Of a stretch of 64,000 nt of DNA, positions 55,301 through 63,302 are shown piece after piece (within the stretch, counting starts at the first letter, position 1; every line of letters starts with the position of its first letter). Source of the DNA: Methylobacterium organophilum. GTDB taxonomy: Bacteria; Pseudomonadota; Alphaproteobacteria; Rhizobiales; Beijerinckiaceae. Location: NCBI RefSeq assembly GCF_022179465.1, contig NZ_BPQV01000009.1:1-64000 (forward strand), read 5' to 3'. The notes beneath the pieces are model-generated. The model made no database searches, was not told where the DNA came from, and saw only the letters and a program-made list of their open reading frames with translations. Made by a program: the position numbers and the translations under genes.

Positions 55301-55801
55301 GGGCGAGGAGGCGGCGAAGGCGATCGAGCCGTCGTTGTGGACGAGGGCCGTCATCTGGAGGTCGCGGAACTCGATGGAGCGCGGCTGCACCGAGAGGCGC
55401 AGCAGGCTCCAGGTGTCGAGGCTCACCACCGCCAGCGGCGCGCGCACCACCAGGGCGCCTTCCGGATTGTAGACGTCGAGGCCGGCCACCCGCAGGGCCA
55501 GGGAATCTTCCGCGTCCAGCTCCAGGGCGCTGTCGCGCAGCTCGACCTTCCAGTTGGGCCCAATGCTGCCGGCGATGGCGGAGGCCACTTGCGCCGACAT
55601 CCCGTCGATGCGCAGGGGGCCCTGGGTCAGCCGGAGCACCGCCCAGGCGGTCCCGAGCAGGGTCAGGCAGAGCAGGAGCGTGAAGGCGAGCGTGCACCAC
55701 AGAACAGGCCGCCGCCGACGCCGCGACGGCTCCGGAGCGGTGGGCGTGCAGGGACCCGCGACTGCTTCCCGCAGCAGGGTCCTGGCCGTTTCCTGGTCCA
55801 T
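52313..55801 (-). CDS. Large AsmA-like protein (DUF3971, YhdP-type)
   Basis: A 1162-residue envelope protein. It has a cytoplasmic N terminus (Arg-rich RRRRR), one TM segment near residues 35-58, and a very long periplasmic region rich in beta strands with a DUF3971 middle and an AsmA_2-like C terminus (GGWLDTDKGRTEINGTFVPL, LLAGGHNEGLFAINFNVSG). YhdP/TamB/AsmA proteins form hydrophobic grooves for lipid transport between membranes. That makes phospholipid trafficking the likely role. The ATG at 55801 is used; a TTG one codon earlier is weaker. Convergent with tyrS. Confidence 0.85.
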   Translation of the reverse strand: MDQETARTLLREAVAGPCTPTAPEPSRRRRRPVLWCTLAFTLLLCLTLLGTAWAVLRLTQGPLRIDGMSAQVASAIAGSIGPNWKVELRDSALELDAEDSLALRVAGLDVYNPEGALVVRAPLAVVSLDTWSLLRLSVQPRSIEFRDLQMTALVHNDGSIAFAASSPSQEGAAKPHTLPSVDAARGTVSPISAAAASIFGVVLDSAGVIGALDRARITNGRLTLIDDDARTRAVFEHVNGLFHRDAAQDARLFELRIDGPHGEWRFGGTLHEGSNGHRTGTITLDDLPVMDMLLLSGQSKLPIVTDLKLSAEADVALTAGRIDTMTADVRTSDGNLLIEEKDFNPVTIESVTARMSWDETHRAVQLDGLDYLGAGNRAHLTGNFAMNPPGSPTAWTFTFSGRDAILRGAAKQDAPVKIAEIDGRLVGWAGGVGIDELNLKGDLFSGRLSGSVGAARDDGGLTLHIEAGDTDTRAALRLWPENIAPPVRNYLVDYLRGGHVEAADIVVDMSGAELAAATRGDPMPDKAIHIAFTLSDAGLLISPDAPPLSRGQVAGVITGRGTTVEGATAELRMADNRTMFLTEGSFVIRDPKPEDITAQIGFRLTGGGDALAALLQTKMFHGLTGTDIDPATIKGRVDLRIDFPLNLKNPGDLVDIPIVLTGTLSDFAMDRIVGKDRFENGRFALSYDRSGFSLKGDGRMLGAPVTVDLKQAKPGAPGEAVVGVIVDDGFRAKKGLPSAPQLAGTIPLRFVVPIGRAGSGKPPIKVEADLMKASIDGLLPGWSKAAGKPGRLSLTLLDTGSAMELRDIVLEAAPALARGSATVSTENGFERADLTALKLSPGDDMRASLDRIAGGYKVVVKGAVGDARPFLRALTSTDGKGSKDPAPKDIEAEVSLNVLAGFNNENLTNASLQLKTRGSDVRSAQFRGKFGAAPVSATVAKGAGGVPMLSLDSSDAGSTLRFLDIYKRMYGGRVLLNIALGDGPQQGVVQIKDFALRNEPALSSIMAQGPETSEYVDAKGRRHVVQGQGSEVVFDRMRANFTRSGSRMTFTDAAISNAAMGFTLGGWLDTDKGRTEINGTFVPLYGLNNVVAQVPLVGPLLAGGHNEGLFAINFNVSGPIAKPNVNVNPLSAVAPGFLRKLFGAGGGDAYANGLPEPPPSDR

Positions 55802-55941
55802 CAAACCTTCGCCGTCGGATCGGATCGCCCGCCCGAGCGATCGGGCGACTTTCCACGGATTTCATGGCCTCCGGCATGGCATGATCGGACCGGACGGCGC
55901 ATCACCAAGGCACACCATCAATCGGCCGAAAGGAAGGCACG

Positions 55942-56406
55942 ATGTCTCTGAAAGACGGCGATCAGGCCCCGGATTTCACACTTCCCGGTGCCGGAGGCGA
56001 GACCATATCCCTCGCCAACCTGAAGGGTCGCAAAGTTGTGTTGTATTTCTATCCGAAAGACGACACTAGCGGTTGCACACTTGAAGCTCAGGGCTTCAAC
56101 GCGCTTACAGAAGCCTTCGAAGCGGCAGGTGCCGTCGTGATCGGCGTCTCGCCCGATTCGGTGAAGAGCCACGACAAGTTCCGCGCCAAGTACGGTCTGA
56201 CCTTCCCGCTCGCCTCCGACGAGGCCAAGTCGATGCTCGAAGCCTATGGCGTATGGGTCGAGAAGAGCATGTATGGCCGCAAGTACATGGGCGTCGAGCG
56301 CACTACGATGCTGATCGATCCCGAAGGCCGCATCGCGCGAATCTGGCCGAAGGTGAAGGTGCCGGGCCATGCCGACGAGGTGCTGACCGCCGCCCGCGCC
56401 CTCTGA
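55942..56406 (+). CDS. bcp: Peroxiredoxin of the Bcp/PrxQ type
   Basis: A 154-residue thiol peroxidase that reduces hydroperoxides. The active site reads PKDDTSGCTLE with the peroxidatic Cys45. The usual resolving Cys five residues on is replaced by Gln50, and no other Cys is present, so it is a 1-Cys form. The rest of the fold is intact (ISPDS-type IGVSPDSVKSHDKF, the GVERTTMLIDPEG strand). The ATG follows AAGGAAGG. It is divergent from the AsmA-like gene and ends before a strong terminator shared with ahcY. Confidence 0.92.
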   Translation: MSLKDGDQAPDFTLPGAGGETISLANLKGRKVVLYFYPKDDTSGCTLEAQGFNALTEAFEAAGAVVIGVSPDSVKSHDKFRAKYGLTFPLASDEAKSMLEAYGVWVEKSMYGRKYMGVERTTMLIDPEGRIARIWPKVKVPGHADEVLTAARAL

Positions 56407-56430
56407 AGCGGACGCGCATCGCCACGAACG

Positions 56431-56464
56431 CGAAACGGGCGGCCCGCGAAGGCCGCCCGTTTCG
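56431..56464. terminator. Bidirectional terminator bcp/ahcY
   Basis: A perfect 13-bp stem, CGAAACGGGCGGC (56431-56443) with GCCGCCCGTTTCG (56452-56464), an eight-base loop and short A/T tracts at both ends. It lies between convergent genes. Confidence 0.85.
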
Positions 56465-56508
56465 TTGTCCGGCAGGGAAGCGGCCCGGGGCGCGGGCCGC
56501 CGCCCTCC

Positions 56509-57915
56509 TCAGTAGCGGTAATGCTCGGGCTTGAACGGGCCGCTCTCCGGCACGCCGATATAGGCGGCCTGGTCGGGGCGGAGCTTGGAGAGCTTCACGC
56601 CGATCTTCTCGAGGTGCAGGGCCGCGACCTTCTCGTCGAGGGTCTTGGGCAGGGTGTAGACCTGCTTCTCGTACTTGCCCGGGTTGGTCCAGAGCTCGAT
56701 CTGGGCGAGCGTCTGGTTGGTGAAGGAGGCCGACATCACGAAGGACGGGTGGCCGGTCGCGTTGCCGAGGTTCACCAGGCGGCCCTCCGACAGGAGGATG
56801 ATGCGGTGGCCGTCGGCGAACTCGATCTCGTCGACCTGCGGCTTGATGTTGGTCCACTTGAGGTTCTTCAGGCCGGCGACCTGAATCTCGTTGTCGAAAT
56901 GGCCGATGTTGCACACGATGGCGCGATCCTTCATCGCCCGCATGTGCTCGATCGTGATGATGTCCTTGTTGCCGGTGGCGGTCACGAAGATGTCGGCGCG
57001 GGGGGCCGCCTCTTCCATGGTGACGACCTCGTAGCCCTCCATCGCCGCCTGCAGGGCGCAGATCGGATCGATCTCGGAGACCATGACGCGGCAGCCGGCG
57101 TTGCGGAGCGAGGCGGCCGAGCCCTTGCCTACGTCGCCGAAGCCCGCGACCATGGCGACCTTGCCGGCCATCATCACGTCGGTGCCGCGACGGATGCCGT
57201 CGACCAGCGACTCCTTGCAGCCATAGAGGTTGTCGAACTTCGACTTGGTGACCGAGTCGTTCACGTTGATCGCCGGGAAGAGCAGCTTGCCCTCCTTGGC
57301 GAGGATGTAGAGGCGGTGCACGCCCGTGGTCGTCTCCTCGGAGACGCCCTTGATGGAATCGGCGAGGCCGGCGAACCAGCCCTTGGGCTTCTCGGCGAGC
57401 TTCTTCTTGAGGAGCGCGAAGAAGATCTCCTCCTCCTCGGAGCCCGGCTTGTCGAGGAAGGCCGTGTCGCCCTGCTCGGCGCGCAGGCCGAGATGCACGA
57501 ACATGGTGGCGTCGCCGCCATCGTCGAGGATCATGTTCGGCATGGAGCCGTCATGCCAGTCGAACAGCTTGGCGGTGTAGTCCCAGTAATCCTTCAGGGT
57601 CTCGCCCTTCACGGCGAAGACCGGGATGCCGGCGGCGGCGATGGCGGCGGCGGCGTGGTCCTGGGTCGAGTAGATGTTGCAGGACACCCAGCGGATATCG
57701 GCGCCGAGAGCCTTGAGCGTCTCGATCAGCACCGCGGTCTGGATGGTCATGTGCAGGGAGCCGGCGATCTTGGCGCCCTTGAGCGGCTGGCTCGCGCCGT
57801 ACTCCTCGCGAACGGCCATCAGGCCGGGCATCTCGCTCTCGGCGATCGAGATCTCCTTGCGGCCGTAATCGGCCAGGCCGATGTCCTTGACGATGTAATC
57901 CTGGGCGACAGCCAT
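56509..57915 (-). CDS. ahcY: Adenosylhomocysteinase
   Basis: A 468-residue NAD-dependent enzyme that splits S-adenosylhomocysteine into adenosine and homocysteine, keeping methylation going. Family landmarks are visible: [18 protein letters not shown] and [14 protein letters not shown]. The NAD-binding [22 protein letters not shown] and the C-terminal [10 protein letters not shown] are also present. The length fits the long bacterial form with the extra insertion (about residues 165-205). A palindromic operator-like site lies about 70 bases upstream. It is convergent with bcp. Confidence 0.97.
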   Translation of the reverse strand: MAVAQDYIVKDIGLADYGRKEISIAESEMPGLMAVREEYGASQPLKGAKIAGSLHMTIQTAVLIETLKALGADIRWVSCNIYSTQDHAAAAIAAAGIPVFAVKGETLKDYWDYTAKLFDWHDGSMPNMILDDGGDATMFVHLGLRAEQGDTAFLDKPGSEEEEIFFALLKKKLAEKPKGWFAGLADSIKGVSEETTTGVHRLYILAKEGKLLFPAINVNDSVTKSKFDNLYGCKESLVDGIRRGTDVMMAGKVAMVAGFGDVGKGSAASLRNAGCRVMVSEIDPICALQAAMEGYEVVTMEEAAPRADIFVTATGNKDIITIEHMRAMKDRAIVCNIGHFDNEIQVAGLKNLKWTNIKPQVDEIEFADGHRIILLSEGRLVNLGNATGHPSFVMSASFTNQTLAQIELWTNPGKYEKQVYTLPKTLDEKVAALHLEKIGVKLSKLRPDQAAYIGVPESGPFKPEHYRY

Positions 57916-57985
57916 GGGATGTCCTCTCTCGCGTTGCCGTTGGCGCGGCCTCTTTAGCAGGGGCCGGCCTAGCGAGCAATCAAGA

Positions 57986-58003
57986 CATAAAGATGTCTTT
58001 ATG
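57986..58003. promoter_or_regulatory. Palindromic operator upstream of ahcY
   Basis: A perfect inverted repeat, CATAAAGA-TG-TCTTTATG, 71 bases upstream of ahcY. A second palindrome, GACAT-AAAG-ATGTC (57984-57997), overlaps it. The AT-rich sequence stands out in this GC-rich DNA. It resembles the sites of ArsR-type SAH-responsive regulators (SahR) of methionine-cycle genes. The regulator gene is not in the window. Confidence 0.6.
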
Positions 58004-58041
58004 CGAATAGATCCAAACAGGCGTCGCCGCTGGGGCGAGGC

Positions 58042-58290
58042 TCACATGTCGCGGTTGCGACGGGCCTTGCCCCTGCCGGCGGGCGCCGAGGTGCGGCGCA
58101 TGCAGGCCGTGTAGATCCGCTTGCCGATCGCATAGGGGCCGAGGCCCTGCGGATCGGGGGTGCTGAACACCTTCGCCTCGGCCTCGGAGCGACAGGCCGC
58201 GTCCTGCGGGCTCTGGATCGGCGGCTGCGCCGCCGCGCCGGCGACGCTGAGGCCGAGCAGGACGGGAGCGAGGACGGGGGTACGCATCAT
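58042..58290 (-). CDS. Small secreted protein
   Basis: An 82-residue hypothetical protein. A signal peptide is visible (MMRTPVLAPVLLGLSVAGAA, cleavage near AQ). The mature part has two Cys (DAACRSE, TACMRR) that could form a disulfide, and a basic C-terminal tail. The ATG at 58290 follows an AAGGAGGAA ribosome binding site. It lies upstream of the ahcY operator on the same strand. Function unknown. Confidence 0.65.
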   Translation of the reverse strand: MMRTPVLAPVLLGLSVAGAAAQPPIQSPQDAACRSEAEAKVFSTPDPQGLGPYAIGKRIYTACMRRTSAPAGRGKARRNRDM

Positions 58291-58527
58291 CGGGGTTCCT
58301 CCTTGGTTTCGGGCATGCGGGCACGGTCCCGGGAGCCGGGCAGCCATCATGCCGGGTGGAGAGATAGGTCTCAGCCGGAGCAAGGCCCGCTTGGCCGAAC
58401 CGAGGCCACTCTTCGTAGCGCTTTATCCAGCTTGAAGTTGCGAGGCTCGGCCCGGGACGCCGGATCCGCCCCTCCCTCGACGGTCGGAACAGGCGCTGCT
58501 GATCCTCTGGCAGGCGCCGGAGGGGCC

Positions 58528-60150
58528 TCAGGCCGTCCCGTCGCGCAACTGGCGGCGGATGATCTTGCCGGACGTGGTCAGAGGCAGGGATGCCCGGAAG
58601 ATGATCTGGCGCGGATATTCGTGAGCCGAGAGCCGCTTTTTCGCAAAATCCCGGATCTCCTCTGCGAGAGCCGGCGTGGGCTGGAAGCCCTCGCGCAGCA
58701 CCACGAAGGCGGTGACCACTTCCGTGCGCAAGGCATCGGGCATCCCCACCGCCGCGGCCAGGGCCACGGCCGGGTGACTCGTCAGGCAGTTCTCGATCTC
58801 GGTCGGGCCGATCCGATAGGCCGCCGAGGTGATGAGGTCGTCGTCGCGGCCGACGAAACGCACATAACCCTCCGCGTCCCGCTGCGCCCGGTCGCCGGTG
58901 AGCCACCAGCCGTCGCGGAATTTCTTCGCGGTCGCTTCCGGCTGGTTCCAGTAGCCGAGGAACATCACCGGGTCGGGGGCCTTCACGCAGATCTCGCCGA
59001 TCTCCCCCGCCGCCGCCTCGGATCCGTCCTCGCGCAGGATCGCGACGCAATGGCCGGGCACCGGTTTGCCGGTGGAGCCGGGGCTCGCCACGCCGGCCGC
59101 CCGGCACGAGGCGAGCACGAGGTTGCACTCGGTCTGGCCATAGGCCTCGCCGATGGTCAGGCCGAGGGCGTCCTGCGCCCAGGCGAAGGTCTCCGGCCCG
59201 AGGGATTCCCCGGCGGAGGCGATGTTGCGCAGGGAGGAGAGATCGAAGCGCGTCCGCGGATTCTCCAGGCCGCACAGCATCCGCAACGCGGTCGGCGGCA
59301 GGAAGGCGTTGGTGATGCGCAGGCGCTCGATCAGGCCGTAGGCCGCCTCCGGCTCGAAGCGGGCGGAGGGCCGGGCCACGACCGGGACGCCGAGCTTGAG
59401 GGACGGCATCAACACGTTGAGAAGGCCCCCTGCCCAGGCCCAATCCGCGGGCGTCCACATCAGGTCCGCGCCCTTGGGCAGGAAGTCGTGCATCATCAGG
59501 AAACCCGGCATGTGGCCGAGCAGCACGCGGTGGCCATGCAGGGCGCCCTTGGCGAGGCCGGTCGTGCCGGAGGTGTAGATCATCAGGGCCGGATCGTCCG
59601 GGCCGGTCTCCCGAGTCGCGAAGTCCGGCGAGGCCGCAGCGATGGCTTCCTCCAGCGCCTCCGCCTGCGCGGACGCGCCGTCGGCGCTCAGGAACACGCT
59701 CAGTCCGGGCAGCGCCGCGCGGATCGGGGCGAGCTTGGCGAGGCCGGCGGCATCGGTGACGATCGCCCGAGCACCGGAATCCGAGAGCCGGTAGCGCAGG
59801 GCCTCCTCGCCGAACAGGCCGGCCAGCGGCAGGGCGATGGCGCCGAGGCGATAGGCGGCCAGATGCGTGACGACGACATGCGCCGATTGCGGCAGCAACA
59901 CTGCGATCCGGTCGCCGGGGGCGATGCCGCGGGCCGCAAGGGCGCCGGCCAGACGCAGCGAGCGGTCCCGCAGGTGGCCGTAGGAGATCGGGGTGACGCT
60001 CCCGTCCTGGGCCACCTGGAGCAGTGCCGTGCGCTCCGGCTCGGCCAGCGCCCAGCGGTCGCAGACATCCGCGGCGATGTTGTAGCGGTCAGAAATCTCC
60101 CAATGGAAGCCGGCGACGAGCGCGGCATAATCGGCCGCCGGCTTCAGCAT
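58528..60150 (-). CDS. AMP-forming acyl-CoA synthetase
   Basis: A 540-residue ANL-superfamily enzyme that activates a carboxylic acid as acyl-AMP and then acyl-CoA. Motifs are IYTSGTTGLAKGAL (phosphate loop), YGQTECNLV (adenine site), WWLTGDRAQRDAEGYVRFVGR (hinge) and the C-terminal TTSGKIIRR with the catalytic Lys. The overall pattern is close to medium-chain or acetyl/propionyl-CoA synthetase-like proteins; chain length is not readable. It is followed ten bases upstream in the genome by the nitroreductase-like gene on the same strand, so the two form an operon. Confidence 0.88.
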   Translation of the reverse strand: MLKPAADYAALVAGFHWEISDRYNIAADVCDRWALAEPERTALLQVAQDGSVTPISYGHLRDRSLRLAGALAARGIAPGDRIAVLLPQSAHVVVTHLAAYRLGAIALPLAGLFGEEALRYRLSDSGARAIVTDAAGLAKLAPIRAALPGLSVFLSADGASAQAEALEEAIAAASPDFATRETGPDDPALMIYTSGTTGLAKGALHGHRVLLGHMPGFLMMHDFLPKGADLMWTPADWAWAGGLLNVLMPSLKLGVPVVARPSARFEPEAAYGLIERLRITNAFLPPTALRMLCGLENPRTRFDLSSLRNIASAGESLGPETFAWAQDALGLTIGEAYGQTECNLVLASCRAAGVASPGSTGKPVPGHCVAILREDGSEAAAGEIGEICVKAPDPVMFLGYWNQPEATAKKFRDGWWLTGDRAQRDAEGYVRFVGRDDDLITSAAYRIGPTEIENCLTSHPAVALAAAVGMPDALRTEVVTAFVVLREGFQPTPALAEEIRDFAKKRLSAHEYPRQIIFRASLPLTTSGKIIRRQLRDGTA

Positions 60151-60160
60151 GGCGCCTGCC

Positions 60161-60760
60161 TCAGCCCTGGCGCGGCAGGAAGCCGCCGGCCTGGACGAAG
60201 TCGCTGATCGGCCGGCGGCCGTTCGGCGTTTCCTTGACGCGCTGCTCCTCGCTCAGATCCTCGTAGGCGATGGGGCGGCCGACCGCGTAGGCGGCCTCGA
60301 TCCGGTGATGCTCCGGCAGGTTCAGCTCGATCGCGGCCCGCGCCATGTCGAAGCCGGTCATCCCGTGGGCGAGCCAGCCCTGCCTCACCGCTTGCAGCGC
60401 GAACAGGGCGGAGGCCGCACCGGCATCCAGCGAGGCGCTATAGGAGGGCTTCAGCTCGTCGCCGAGCTTCATCATGCCGTTCGAGGCCAGGATGACCAGG
60501 GCGCCGGCATCCTTGGCCCATTTCTGGTTGCCCGGCACCAGCAGACCGAGGAACGTCTCCCATTCCGGCGTGTCGCGCAGGGCGTAGGCGAAACGCCAGG
60601 GCTGCGAATTGTAGGCGGAGGGCGCCCAGCGCGCCGCCTCGAACATGCGCTTGAGCTCGGCTTCCGGCACGGCCTCGCCCGTATAGGCGCGCGGCGAGCG
60701 GCGGTTCAGGAACAGCGGATCGATCTCGTGATCGGCCTGGCGCGGGTTCGGATGCGTCAC
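60161..60760 (-). CDS. Nitroreductase family protein
   Basis: A 199-residue FMN-dependent oxidoreductase. Visible motifs are NRRSPRAYTGEAVPEAEL near the start, ARWAPSAYNSQPWRFAYALR (FMN phosphate site), and AVGRPIAYEDLSEEQR. The GTG at 60760 is preferred to a TTG three codons upstream because of ribosome binding site spacing. It is upstream of the acyl-CoA synthetase gene, ten bases away. Substrate unknown. Confidence 0.85.
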   Translation of the reverse strand: MTHPNPRQADHEIDPLFLNRRSPRAYTGEAVPEAELKRMFEAARWAPSAYNSQPWRFAYALRDTPEWETFLGLLVPGNQKWAKDAGALVILASNGMMKLGDELKPSYSASLDAGAASALFALQAVRQGWLAHGMTGFDMARAAIELNLPEHHRIEAAYAVGRPIAYEDLSEEQRVKETPNGRRPISDFVQAGGFLPRQG

Positions 60761-61060
60761 GGGTGCCAAAACTCCGGTCGAAAACGCCTTCGCAGGCGCG
60801 AACGAGCCCTCCTATGGCATGGCGAAGCCCGGGGGCTCCAGTCGCCTTGCGTATGGGGGGCATCGCCGCATCGTGAGGCTGCAAATCATCCACATCGGAG
60901 CAGCCGGTGCTGCGGTGCGACAGCGCGGTTCGACCTCGCCTGATCGAACCGTGATCGATGCGGATGCCGGGCGAGCGAACCCTGGGGCGGCGGAGACGTT
61001 GCGTCTGCGCCCCTCCGGGCCGCCTCATTTCCGTCATTCCGGACCTCGACCGCTTCGCGC
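60761..61060. other. Divergent spacer nitroreductase/EEP nuclease
   Basis: About 300 bases between the nitroreductase gene (leftward) and the EEP gene (rightward). No gene, hairpin or repeat is obvious. It must contain both promoters; I cannot point to convincing boxes. Confidence 0.4.
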
Positions 61061-61873
61061 ATGCCCAGATCCGCTCCCAAGCGCCGCCGCTTCGACTTCG
61101 CCGATTCGACCCGCTGGGGAAGCCCCGCCCGCGCACCGGGCGAGCGCAAGATCGTGAGCTGGAACCTGCTGCGGCGCACCGGCGCCGCGGTGGAGTGCCT
61201 GGTGGAACTGATCGAACGGGAGACGCCGGACCTCGTGCTGATGCAGGAGGCGACGGAGGAGATCGCGGCGCTTCCCGAGAAGGTCGGCGGCGTCTTCGCC
61301 CGAGCTCCCCTGCCCGGCCGCATCCACGGACCGGCCATGTGGAGCCCGACGCCCTGGCTGCACCCGCCCGAGATCGTGGCGCTGCCCTCCGGCGTCCTCA
61401 TCGACCGGGTCTGCCAGGTTCTTGATCTCGGTGCGTTCGGCGTTGCCAACGTCCATCTCTCCCACGGCCAGATGCTGAACCGGCGCCAGCTCCGCCGGAT
61501 CCAGCAGCACCTACCGGAGCGGGCGGCGGTGCTTGGGGACTACAACATCGTCGGCCCGGCCCTGCTGCCGGGCTTCCGCGATGTCGGGCCGCGCCGGCCC
61601 ACCCACGCCATGGCCGACATGGTGCCTCTGCGGCTCGACCGCTGCCTCGTGCGCGGCCTCGTCTGCCACGAGCGGGCCGTGCTCGCCCGCGGGCTCTCCG
61701 ACCATCGGCCGATCGTGGTCAGCCTCGCCCCGGGCACGGAGGCGCAGGCCCGCTTCGCCCGGCTCAGAGGTATGGCAGAAGCAGTCGGACGCCTGCGTCG
61801 CGCAGGCGCACCGGGAGCGCGCGGGCGGCCAGATCGTCCGCCGTCAGCCGGGTCTCGCGCTTCGCCAGGATGA
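61061..61873 (+). CDS. Endonuclease/exonuclease/phosphatase-family protein
   Basis: A 270-residue protein with the EEP (DNase I-like) fold. Motifs are IVSWNLLRR (Asn), LVLMQEATEE (Glu), VANVHLSHGQMLNRRQLRRI, VLGDYNI (Asp/Asn) and the terminal GLSDHRPIVVSL (Asp-His pair). It is somewhat short and the central part is reduced. The EEP core ends near residue 225; the last 45 residues are Ala/Arg/Gly-rich and lie mostly in the 110-base overlap with the 3' end of the opposing cardiolipin synthase gene. EEP genes next to cls genes are common in this group. Substrate (nucleic acid or phosphoester) not known. Confidence 0.82.
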   Translation: MPRSAPKRRRFDFADSTRWGSPARAPGERKIVSWNLLRRTGAAVECLVELIERETPDLVLMQEATEEIAALPEKVGGVFARAPLPGRIHGPAMWSPTPWLHPPEIVALPSGVLIDRVCQVLDLGAFGVANVHLSHGQMLNRRQLRRIQQHLPERAAVLGDYNIVGPALLPGFRDVGPRRPTHAMADMVPLRLDRCLVRGLVCHERAVLARGLSDHRPIVVSLAPGTEAQARFARLRGMAEAVGRLRRAGAPGARGRPDRPPSAGSRASPG

Positions 61874-63200
61874 AATCGTCGAGCCGGGCGGCCAGGGCGG
61901 GATCGTAGACCTCGACATTCATCTCGAAATTGAGTCGGAACGAGCGCGTGTCCCAGTTGGCGCTGCCGATGAAAGACCATTCCCGGTCGACGGCCATCGC
62001 CTTGGAATGGTCGAAGGGCGGCTCGTCGAGCCAGATCCGCACCCCGGCCTCCAGCAGTGGGCCGATATGCGCCCGGGTCGCCCAGTCGACGAAGCGATGG
62101 TCGCTGCGATGGGGGATGACGACGTCGACCTCGATCCCGCGCCCTGCGGCGAGGCAGAGGGCGTTGAGGATCAGCTCGTTGGGCAGGAAATAGGGCGTCG
62201 TCAGCCGGATCGAGCGCCGGGCGCAGGCGAGGGCCTGCAGGATGACGCTGGCGATCTTCTCGATATCGGCATCGGGCCCGGAGGTGACGACGCGGGCGGT
62301 CACGTCGCCGGCCGGGGCGAGGTCCGGGAACCACGCCTCGCCCTCGAGCTCCTCGCCCGCCACGAAGGCCCAGTCCGTGGCAAACGCCTGGGCGAGCTGC
62401 TCCACCACCGGCCCCTCGATCCGGAAATGCGTGTCGCGGATCGGGAAGGCGGGGTTTCTCGCGACGCGGTTGCCGTCGGAGATGTTCACCCCTCCGGTGA
62501 AGGCGAGGCCTCCGTCGAGGAGGAGCAGCTTACGGTGGGTGCGTAAGTTCAGGAACGGCATGCGCCAGGGCAGAGCCGAGTGCATGAACAATCCCGCCGG
62601 CACCCCGGCCCCCCGCAACCGCCGCCAGACGGCGGGGAAGAAGTAGCCCGAGCCGATGCCGTCGACGATCACTCGCACGGCGACGCCCCGTGCCCTGGCT
62701 GCGATCAGCGCCTCGCAGAAGGCGCCACCGATCTCGTCGTCGCGGAAGATGTAGCTCGACAGGGCGATGCTGGTGCGCGCCTGCCCGATCGCCTCCAGCA
62801 TCGCCGGATAGGCCTCGTCCCCGTTGCGCAGGAGCGCGATGCGGGTGCCGGCGACGACGGGAAGCTGCGTGATCGCCTGCACCGCCCGGTCGAGGGCGCG
62901 ATAGGCCTCCGGCACGGGAGCCGGTGCCTGCGGCGTCTCGTCGGTCTGCTGCGAGGGCCGCCGCTTGAGCTTGCGTGCGCGCCGCTCGACCCGGTTGATG
63001 CCGAAGGTGAGATAGAGAAGGCTGCCGAAGAAGGGCGAGAGCCAGGCGAGCCCGATCCAGCCGATCGCCGCCCCGACCACGCGCTTGCGCAGGAGCGCGT
63101 GCACGGACACCAGCAGGGACAGGGCGAGACCGGCCAGGAACAGGAGATCCGTACGGATCGAGGCCGTTTCCTGAAGCCAACGGGTGAGGGCGTCTTCCAC
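61764..63200 (-). CDS. cls: Cardiolipin synthase (PLD family)
   Basis: A 478-residue membrane-bound transferase that makes cardiolipin. Two hydrophobic segments occupy about residues 18-32 and 42-66. Two HKD motifs are present: HRKLLLLDGGLAFTGG and HSKAMAVDREWSFIGSANWDTRS. The protein starts with GTG at 63200. Its C-terminal RDAGVRLLLPYL is typical of the family, so the end is well supported. The end overlaps the EEP gene by 110 bases, convergent. Confidence 0.9.
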   Translation of the reverse strand: MEDALTRWLQETASIRTDLLFLAGLALSLLVSVHALLRKRVVGAAIGWIGLAWLSPFFGSLLYLTFGINRVERRARKLKRRPSQQTDETPQAPAPVPEAYRALDRAVQAITQLPVVAGTRIALLRNGDEAYPAMLEAIGQARTSIALSSYIFRDDEIGGAFCEALIAARARGVAVRVIVDGIGSGYFFPAVWRRLRGAGVPAGLFMHSALPWRMPFLNLRTHRKLLLLDGGLAFTGGVNISDGNRVARNPAFPIRDTHFRIEGPVVEQLAQAFATDWAFVAGEELEGEAWFPDLAPAGDVTARVVTSGPDADIEKIASVILQALACARRSIRLTTPYFLPNELILNALCLAAGRGIEVDVVIPHRSDHRFVDWATRAHIGPLLEAGVRIWLDEPPFDHSKAMAVDREWSFIGSANWDTRSFRLNFEMNVEVYDPALAARLDDFILAKRETRLTADDLAARALPVRLRDAGVRLLLPYL

Positions 63201-63302
63201 GCTTAGGTCGCTGTCCGCCGAGAGGTCACGGGATCGGCGCTGGGCGCCGCTTCAAGCCACCAAGCTAGAGCGGTTGCGCCGGAAGGGGACGACGGCGTGG
63301 CG

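Noticed and set aside
57916-58041. SAH or SAM riboswitch in the ahcY leader
   Set aside because: I could not recognise the conserved core of the SAH riboswitch; the clear element is a DNA palindrome suited to a protein repressor.
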